Below the pieces are notes generated by a model. That model worked only from the letters and a program-made list of their open reading frames with translations. It was not told the origin of the DNA and made no database searches. A stretch of DNA of 18,458 nt from Candidatus Gastranaerophilales bacterium HUM_12 (GTDB taxonomy: Bacteria > Cyanobacteriota > Vampirovibrionia > Gastranaerophilales > Gastranaerophilaceae). The position numbers and the translations under genes are program-made. The stretch spans positions 1 to 18,458 of the forward strand of contig DABJ01000043.1 in assembly GCA_002102825.1 (NCBI GenBank), written 5' to 3'. The number at the start of each line of letters is the position of its first letter. Position 1 is the stretch's first letter. Below, piece after piece: positions 15,557-18,458 of the stretch.

Positions 15557-15562
15557 ATTGTA
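15557..15562 (-). promoter_or_regulatory. Candidate -10 box of the acyltransferase gene
   Basis: TACAAT (5/6) on the minus strand is followed by AAATCT and the ATG at 15550. Standard spacing puts the first transcribed base on the A of the start codon. No matching -35 is seen. Confidence 0.4.
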
Positions 15563-15664
15563 CCCTAATCGTCTAAAAAATAAAACATTCAATTAAGAAA
15601 ACTTAACCCTTTTATCATACGACTATTACAATAAAAAAGCAAGTTATCCTAATGGATTAATTGT

Positions 15665-16162
15665 TTATTTTCTAAATCTATCTGATAAGTAACTCAAAAT
15701 TGCACCACCAATTTCTTCATTTGCATCAAATGTTTGATACGGATTTGGTGGTTTTAATGAATTTTGAACAAGCATTTTTACTAAAGGTCCAAATGCATCA
15801 GGAACGTGTGTTTTTCGATAAATTCCTGCTAAATATGTTTGAATATTAGATGATGTTGTATTATTAAATCTTGCAAAAACAGGATACAACTTATCTATTC
15901 CTTTTGTGCCATTTTCAATCATTCTATCCATTACAAAAAGTGTTTCTGTAACCTGCGCTTCGTTATTTGAATGGGCTAAAATATCTGTCAAATAAGGGAT
16001 AGCATTTTCTTTTTGTTTAACAAAATAATCAACTTCATTTTTATCAAAGATACAATAATTTCTTTGTGGAGTTGGCAATTGACAAGTATTACAAACATAT
16101 TTTATGTTTGGATTTAATTGTGTCTGATAGTATGGATTTGCATGAGTAATTTGTTGAACCAT
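15665..16162 (-). CDS. Unknown 165-residue protein, Cys motif plus helical repeats
   Basis: Not recognised as a named family. After a short N-terminus comes YVCNTCQLPTPQRNYC (C-x2-C-x9-C, 27-42), which looks like a small metal-binding element, although a fourth ligand is not obvious. The remainder (about 50-165) is helical with segments such as AIPYLTDILAHSNNEAQVTETLFVMDRM and GIDKLYPVFARFN, spaced like HEAT-type repeats. A Pro/Asn-rich link and an acidic DANEE precede the last helix. It starts 9 nt after the stop of the larger membrane-protein gene upstream and so is likely the last gene of a three-gene operon. AGG in CATAGG (spacing 9) is a weak SD. No strong terminator follows. Confidence 0.65.
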   Translation of the reverse strand: MVQQITHANPYYQTQLNPNIKYVCNTCQLPTPQRNYCIFDKNEVDYFVKQKENAIPYLTDILAHSNNEAQVTETLFVMDRMIENGTKGIDKLYPVFARFNNTTSSNIQTYLAGIYRKTHVPDAFGPLVKMLVQNSLKPPNPYQTFDANEEIGGAILSYLSDRFRK

Positions 16163-16171
16163 AGTAAAAAC

Positions 16172-17665
16172 CTATGAATAAACGTATGGCGGACCATTTT
16201 TAATTTCAAATAAAATATTTTCAGCCATTGTTTTTAATTCTTTTTTTGAACGTTTTCCGCTATCGACCTGTTTATAAAATTCTTCTACAAGCGGGAGGAT
16301 TGCTGCATCTTTTTTAGATTTAAAATTTCGTAATTCAGTCGCAACAAGACGTCTTTGCAAATCTAATTCTGTTTCTGCATTTATTTTTTTGACTTGAACT
16401 TCTTTTAATGCATCTCCAGATAATTTTCCACCATAACTTATTGCAGTAATCCCTGTCACACCCAAGAACAATTGTTTGAATTGCGGATTTGAAGTATCTA
16501 ATAAAAAGTTATAGAAAAATGTTCTATAATCATCAACAAATGAGTTGAATGCAGGTTTTGGAGTTCCATCGCCACCAATGTTTGGATTTACTGTAGTTGT
16601 TGAAGTCTTTATTTTTGAAATAATTTTATCAATATATTCACTTTTTTCTTCAGAAGTTCCCCATTTTAATTTTCCGACTTCTTCTCTTATAAAATCTTCT
16701 GTCGCATTTATACTCATGAATAAATGTTCAAGATTAAATCTATCAACATCTTTTGTTTTGTTAGTTGATTTTTCAACCAACATTTGAATTCCTTTTTTGA
16801 TTTCATCTGTCTGTTCATTAAGATGAGTTGTACTTTTAGATAAATTTTTCATTGAAAGAAATCCTAATCCGACAATTCCTGTAATCGTTGCAAGACCTAA
16901 TATAACATTCCCGACAATTGATTTTGATTTGTTTTTTTGAATTTTTTCATCTGATGTAAAATTAGGATTAAGATATTTATTTTTACCAAAATTAGGGAGA
17001 ATTTTTTCATTATCTGATTTTATATATTTTTCAAAATCAGCAGAGTACTTTGATAACATACTCCTAATAATCTGCATTTTTCCGGAGAAAGATTCAGTTT
17101 CAACGGAAACTAAATTTTCTTGCAAATTTTTCTGAATATCAGACTCTTTACGTTTTACCCAAACATCTTTAAACCCATCAAAAAATGTTTTACCCATAAA
17201 TGCCATCGCAGAAAGAGCCAAAACTCCGGCACCTGCAATAAAAGTTTTTCTATTCGGATTTTGCACCATCTGATAAATAACTTGATAAGTTTCTTTACTC
17301 AATTGCACATTCCTTGTTACAGACGGAAGCCATTTTTCTTTTGCAAGTCCGACAGATGCTTTGGCACTTCGGTTAATAAAAGCTGTCAATAATGCAACCG
17401 AAGACATTACACCAAGTGCAATTGAACTGAGGGGAAGAAGTTTTTTATCAACAATTTTGTTATCTTGATATAGCCCCCTAGGAAGAGGAACATTGTCCGC
17501 AATCATAAAAGTATCTTTAGTTTCAGACAAAGAACAATCTTTATCTTTGACACAATTATTAACAAGAACACCCTCACGAGTTGATAGAGTATTTTTGCGT
17601 TGAGATTCGGTCAAATTCTTCTGTTGTCTTACGGTTTCCGCATCATGCAGCGGATTTATCATCAT
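16172..17665 (-). CDS. Unknown 497-residue membrane protein
   Basis: A membrane protein I cannot name. The N-terminal 75 residues are polar with two Cys (Cys38, Cys44). Hydrophobic segments lie at about 77-96, 141-160, 249-271 and 397-412, giving probably four passes. Between the third and fourth is a long helical, charged region (about 275-395) with coiled-coil character and a Gly/Thr-rich loop (STTTVNPNIGGDG, 355-367). The C-terminal 80 residues are charged helices. AAGGA lies 11 nt before the ATG at 17665 (Met2 at 17662 is also possible). Its first 23 nt overlap the end of the upstream gene, so translation is probably coupled. It sits between two Cys-motif genes and may act with them at the membrane. 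Confidence 0.7.
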   Translation of the reverse strand: MMINPLHDAETVRQQKNLTESQRKNTLSTREGVLVNNCVKDKDCSLSETKDTFMIADNVPLPRGLYQDNKIVDKKLLPLSSIALGVMSSVALLTAFINRSAKASVGLAKEKWLPSVTRNVQLSKETYQVIYQMVQNPNRKTFIAGAGVLALSAMAFMGKTFFDGFKDVWVKRKESDIQKNLQENLVSVETESFSGKMQIIRSMLSKYSADFEKYIKSDNEKILPNFGKNKYLNPNFTSDEKIQKNKSKSIVGNVILGLATITGIVGLGFLSMKNLSKSTTHLNEQTDEIKKGIQMLVEKSTNKTKDVDRFNLEHLFMSINATEDFIREEVGKLKWGTSEEKSEYIDKIISKIKTSTTTVNPNIGGDGTPKPAFNSFVDDYRTFFYNFLLDTSNPQFKQLFLGVTGITAISYGGKLSGDALKEVQVKKINAETELDLQRRLVATELRNFKSKKDAAILPLVEEFYKQVDSGKRSKKELKTMAENILFEIKNGPPYVYS

Positions 17666-18356
17666 TGTTTTCTATATCCTTTTTATTTTTAAAACTTTCA
17701 GACACTTTATGTAAAAATGTCTTCAAATTGAAAGCTTTTTTAACTTCATCAATTTTTTTATCTTCATCATCGGTTTCATCAGCTCCGAAAATAAAGAGGA
17801 GCGATTTTATTTTCTTTTTTATGTTACCAAAAACTTCTGAAACTTTTTTTTGAACAGCAACCTTAAATTCACCATAAATTGCGGTTAATTTATCTGTTAT
17901 ATCTGTAAATTTTTGCTGAATAGTTTGTAGAGCATTTGCAACAATATTAGGCAAATTTTGTACCACATTCAAAACTTTTGCTACTACATTTGTTAAAATG
18001 AAGTTTATCGGTTTTGCAATTATTACAGGAGTTGATTTTGAAATTGCAGATGCTAAATCAATAATTCTTTGATGTGCTGCAGCAATTGATTTTTGGAAAT
18101 TCGCAAGGGCTTGAAGATGATTTTGTTGAGCAAGTTGAGCTTGTGCTCTTGCGTGTTTTTGAGCTTTGAGCATTGCACCAATTGCAGCACACTGATTGTA
18201 AGTCATCTCCCCGACATTTCGAGGAATATCTCTTTTGGTCGTAGAATTTCCTCCGGCCATTCCGTTACAAATCGGACAAGCCCCTTGCGGAAGCCCATGC
18301 GGACATGTTCCTATTTTTGAACTATTTGAATGTAGCGCTGTTGCACCAAATGGCAT
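17643..18356 (-). CDS. Unknown 237-residue protein with CPHG...CPIC motif
   Basis: First gene of the three-gene minus-strand cluster. The N-terminus holds GTCPHGLPQGACPICNG (17-33) with C-P-H-G and C-P-I-C: three Cys and one His suited to binding one zinc. After a Gly/Ser/Thr link comes a long helical region (about 48-105) rich in Ala and Gln (HARAQAQLAQQNHLQALANF), likely a coiled coil. A hydrophobic amphipathic stretch follows (110-150, VIIAKPINFILTNVVAKVLNVV and onward) that might touch membrane but lacks a clean TM helix. The C-terminus is Lys/Asp/Glu-rich. The ATG at 18356 has an AGAGGA SD 8 nt upstream, and that SD lies in a hairpin. The stop is inside the next gene. Function unknown. 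Confidence 0.7.
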   Translation of the reverse strand: MPFGATALHSNSSKIGTCPHGLPQGACPICNGMAGGNSTTKRDIPRNVGEMTYNQCAAIGAMLKAQKHARAQAQLAQQNHLQALANFQKSIAAAHQRIIDLASAISKSTPVIIAKPINFILTNVVAKVLNVVQNLPNIVANALQTIQQKFTDITDKLTAIYGEFKVAVQKKVSEVFGNIKKKIKSLLFIFGADETDDEDKKIDEVKKAFNLKTFLHKVSESFKNKKDIENNDDKSAA

Positions 18357-18384
18357 AAAAAAATCCTCTTATACTTCTAGAGGA
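18357..18384 (-). promoter_or_regulatory. Hairpin containing the SD of the CPHG/CPIC gene
   Basis: In minus-strand RNA TCCTCT (18384-18379) pairs with AGAGGA (18369-18364) across a 9-nt loop. AGAGGA is also the SD of the gene at 18356. Seven T follow directly, so the same element has the look of a small intrinsic terminator or a translation-blocking hairpin just before the ATG. Confidence 0.45.
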
Positions 18385-18438
18385 CTCAAAAATAATCCGG
18401 CATCACCCAAACTGCACGTAGGTGATGATTTTTTTGAG
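18385..18438 (-). promoter_or_regulatory. Structured leader or bidirectional terminator
   Basis: Two nested stems: outer CTCAAAAA/TTTTTGAG (18385-18392 with 18431-18438) and inner CATCACC/GGTGATG (18401-18407 with 18421-18427, 13-nt loop). On the plus strand the inner stem is followed by seven T (18429-18435), on the minus strand by TTATTTTTGAG. It abuts the SD hairpin. It could end transcripts from beyond the right edge or be a regulated leader. It does not match a riboswitch class I know. Confidence 0.45.
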
Positions 18439-18458
18439 CATTCCGACTTTTACGGCTG

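Noticed and set aside
15640..15664. Possible terminator after the 165-residue gene (ATCC-ATTA-GGAT then a T-run)
   Set aside because: Only four base pairs next to the loop and a spacer before the T run; too weak to call.
18385..18438. Known riboswitch (fluoride, c-di-GMP or preQ1 type) from the GGTGATGCC-like sequence
   Set aside because: The stem order and conserved bases of these classes do not fit; only a short similarity is present.
1..18458. CRISPR arrays, insertion sequences, phage genes, tRNA or rRNA genes
   Set aside because: No regularly spaced repeats, transposase or integrase motifs, or cloverleaf/rRNA sequences were seen on either strand.

Overview
The window is AT-rich, protein-dense bacterial DNA with short intergenic gaps. 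The housekeeping genes are ordinary bacterial ones. The lineage-specific proteins, the low GC and the absence of photosynthesis genes suggest a gut-type non-photosynthetic relative of Cyanobacteria (Vampirovibrionia/Melainabacteria, Gastranaerophilales-like). This is inference from gene content and from the look of the hypothetical proteins (for example a 'PTFKG' tag near an N-terminus). No rRNA or phylogenetic marker here proves it.

Layout, left to right. (1) 138-1348: rsmD (minus) and an SGNH/GDSL esterase (plus) diverge from a 59-bp intergenic region that holds both candidate -10 boxes. (2) 1345-2712: a large unknown multi-pass membrane protein (minus) whose stop codon overlaps that of the esterase. 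(3) 2752-2954: a self-contained minus-strand unit encoding a 29-residue Met- and Cys-rich peptide, with its own promoter, Shine-Dalgarno (SD) sequence and terminator. (4) 2962-4326: a Cof-type HAD phosphatase and a Nudix hydrolase (minus), divergent from (5) leuS at 4413-6908 (plus), which ends in a strong hairpin. (6) 7055-8251: two tandem diverged GNAT-like paralogues (minus). (7) 8397-14247: a tightly packed plus-strand operon, murC-murB-ddl-ftsQ-trans-prenyl diphosphate synthase-lepB, with junctions from a 25-nt overlap to a 1-nt gap. It joins peptidoglycan precursor synthesis, septum assembly, isoprenoid synthesis and protein export. (8) 14239-15550: a small Gln-rich protein and a PlsC-like acyltransferase (minus). 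(9) 15665-18356: a minus-strand cluster of three unknown genes: a protein with a CPHG...CPIC Cys motif, a four-TM membrane protein, and a small Cys-motif protein with helical repeats. The first is preceded by a structured leader in which the SD lies inside a hairpin.

The items most worth a second look are the 29-residue peptide unit, the three-gene Cys-motif/membrane cluster with its structured leader, the tandem GNAT pair, and a group of four genes that look leaderless because a -10 box sits 6-7 nt before the ATG with no SD.
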